From an uncultured Prevotella sp. (GTDB lineage Bacteria; Bacteroidota; Bacteroidia; Bacteroidales; Bacteroidaceae), in contig CALCVT010000012.1 in assembly GCA_937906495.1 (NCBI GenBank), forward strand, positions 1 through 7,043: a DNA stretch of 7,043 nt, given 5' to 3'. A program made the translations under genes and the position numbers. Numbering within the stretch: the stretch's first letter is position 1; each line of letters opens with the position of its first letter. The notes below the pieces were generated by a model. That model was not told where the DNA came from. It saw only the letters and a list, made by a program, of their open reading frames with translations, and ran no database searches. Positions 6,397 to 7,043 of this stretch are shown here, one piece after another.

Positions 6397-6538
6397 TATT
6401 GGTGTCCGGTAAAACTTTTATGTCCCAATTGATATTTTAATTTTCTCGGACAGCCGAAATGATTATTCATGTAGGGGTCTTGTCAATGTATAAAATTACT
6501 CAGAATAGCCAGTTAAACATGTTTACCGGACAGCAATA
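6397..6538. mobile_element. Possible MITE or insertion-sequence remnant bounded by inverted repeats
   Basis: The left end TATTGGTGTCCGGTAAAAC (6397-6415) and the reverse complement of the right end, TATTGCTGTCCGGTAAAC (6521-6538), match except for one substitution and one extra A. They bound 142 bp with no coding capacity. An internal CGGACAGC (6447-6454) repeats part of the right end. This size and layout suit a miniature inverted-repeat element or the collapsed ends of an insertion sequence. No clear target-site duplication was found, and no transposase is present. The left repeat begins right at the operon terminator. Confidence 0.4.
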
Positions 6539-6762
6539 GCTTTTTATAATATTCAATGCTGGAAAGTACCTTGCAATGACGTTGTAGTTGCTACTAGCTA
6601 GCCCCAATGGTCTGTATTATACTCATGTATTACATATACCTTGATACCTTCGCCGCTGAATCACCTTGTGAATGCATTGAATTTTCTTAGGAGAAGCTTT
6701 TCCACGCAAAAAAACAAGTACAACTTCTATAAATCAAAAGGTTGAACTAAGATTATTATGGC

Positions 6763-6778
6763 TTAGCGAACAGCAATA
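6763..6778 (-). repeat. Third, diverged copy of the terminal-repeat motif
   Basis: The minus strand reads TATTGCTGTTCGCTAA, which matches TATTGCTGTCCGGTAA at 14 of 16 positions. It has the same orientation as the right-hand repeat at 6521-6538 and lies about 225 bases beyond it. This suggests either a nested or duplicated element end, or a larger remnant running from 6397 to about 6778. Confidence 0.35.
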
Positions 6779-6995
6779 AAAAAACTTAACCTGCATGTTT
6801 GCCTCAAGAGTAGAATACTACAAAAGGAACCGGCACACCATTAAACTAAAAATATTGTAGGAGCATCCAAAAATTACGGCCTTAACTTCATCGGGAAGAG
6901 CATGTAAAACAATTTACACCCATTCTAAAACCTTTTAAACTTTGGTATTCCACTCCAATGTTGTCCTAAACGATTTATAGGTACAATCAATATGA

Positions 6996-7015
6996 GGTTG
7001 TTATAGATAACAACC
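6996..7015. repeat. Perfect 9 bp inverted repeat near the window end
   Basis: GGTTGTTAT (6996-7004) and ATAACAACC (7007-7015) are perfect arms around AG. A TTTTTT run follows on the plus strand, but only about 10 bases later (7026-7031), too far for a normal intrinsic terminator. It may be a weak terminator, an operator, or part of a mobile-element end. Confidence 0.4.
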
Positions 7016-7043
7016 CCTTCAAAACTTTTTTGCCCCTTATTTA

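Larger units (their letters stand above)
6396..7043. other. Long AT-rich region without a convincing gene
   Basis: About 650 bases after the operon terminator contain no open frame of 65 codons or more, and no recognisable RNA gene. Besides the repeat copies, a short minus-strand open stretch (6818-6907) encodes 29 residues beginning LHALPDEVKAVIFGC and ending in a stop. An in-frame stop lies just upstream, so it is at most a gene fragment. Its look (hydrophobic, FGCSYN) would fit the C-terminal end of a transposase, but I do not recognise the family. The region may be a decayed insertion. The gene that follows lies outside the window. Confidence 0.5.

Noticed and set aside
6625..6690. Small plus-strand open frame (MYYIYLDTFAAESP...) of 21 codons
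   Set aside because: It has no promoter or leader signal and is too short to support in a region that looks decayed.
1..7043. CRISPR array, tRNA, rRNA or known riboswitch
   Set aside because: No regularly spaced direct repeats, cloverleaf or conserved riboswitch core could be seen on either strand.

Overview
The window looks like chromosomal DNA from a member of the Bacteroidales, probably close to Prevotella or Bacteroides. Three observations support this. The genes lack Shine-Dalgarno sequences and have A-rich leaders instead. The divergent intergenic region carries copies of TACTTTTG, which fits the Bacteroidetes -7 promoter element TAnnTTTG. The proteins also resemble, from memory, a conserved Bacteroidales set: GH133 debranching enzyme, glycogen-synthase-like glycosyltransferase and GH57-like protein. 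No database search was possible.

Layout. Positions 1-57 are the 3' end of an unidentified plus-strand gene, closed by a strong hairpin terminator (66-103). A roughly 250 bp convergent gap with hairpins follows. A Crp/Fnr-type regulator lies on the minus strand (352-1056). It is divergent, across 519 bp holding candidate promoters and inverted repeats, from a three-gene plus-strand cluster: a debranching enzyme (1576-3534), a glycosyltransferase (3623-4900) and a GH57 alpha-amylase-like protein (4932-6332). The cluster ends at a strong terminator (6361-6393). The last 650 bp have no convincing gene. They hold inverted copies of a TATTGSTGTCCGGTAAA-like motif, suggesting a small or decayed mobile element.

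How the genes fit together. The cluster is best read as an intracellular glycogen unit. The glycosyltransferase would elongate alpha-glucan, the debranching enzyme would hydrolyse alpha-1,6 branch points, and the divergent regulator may control the set. The most interesting gene is the third. It keeps the overall GH57 alpha-amylase-like sequence, but the positions expected to hold the catalytic nucleophile Glu and acid/base Asp, and the motifs around them, are replaced. It also ends in a predicted coiled coil and a Lys/Thr-rich basic tail. It is therefore more plausibly a non-hydrolytic glycogen-binding or scaffold partner of the synthase than a working amylase.
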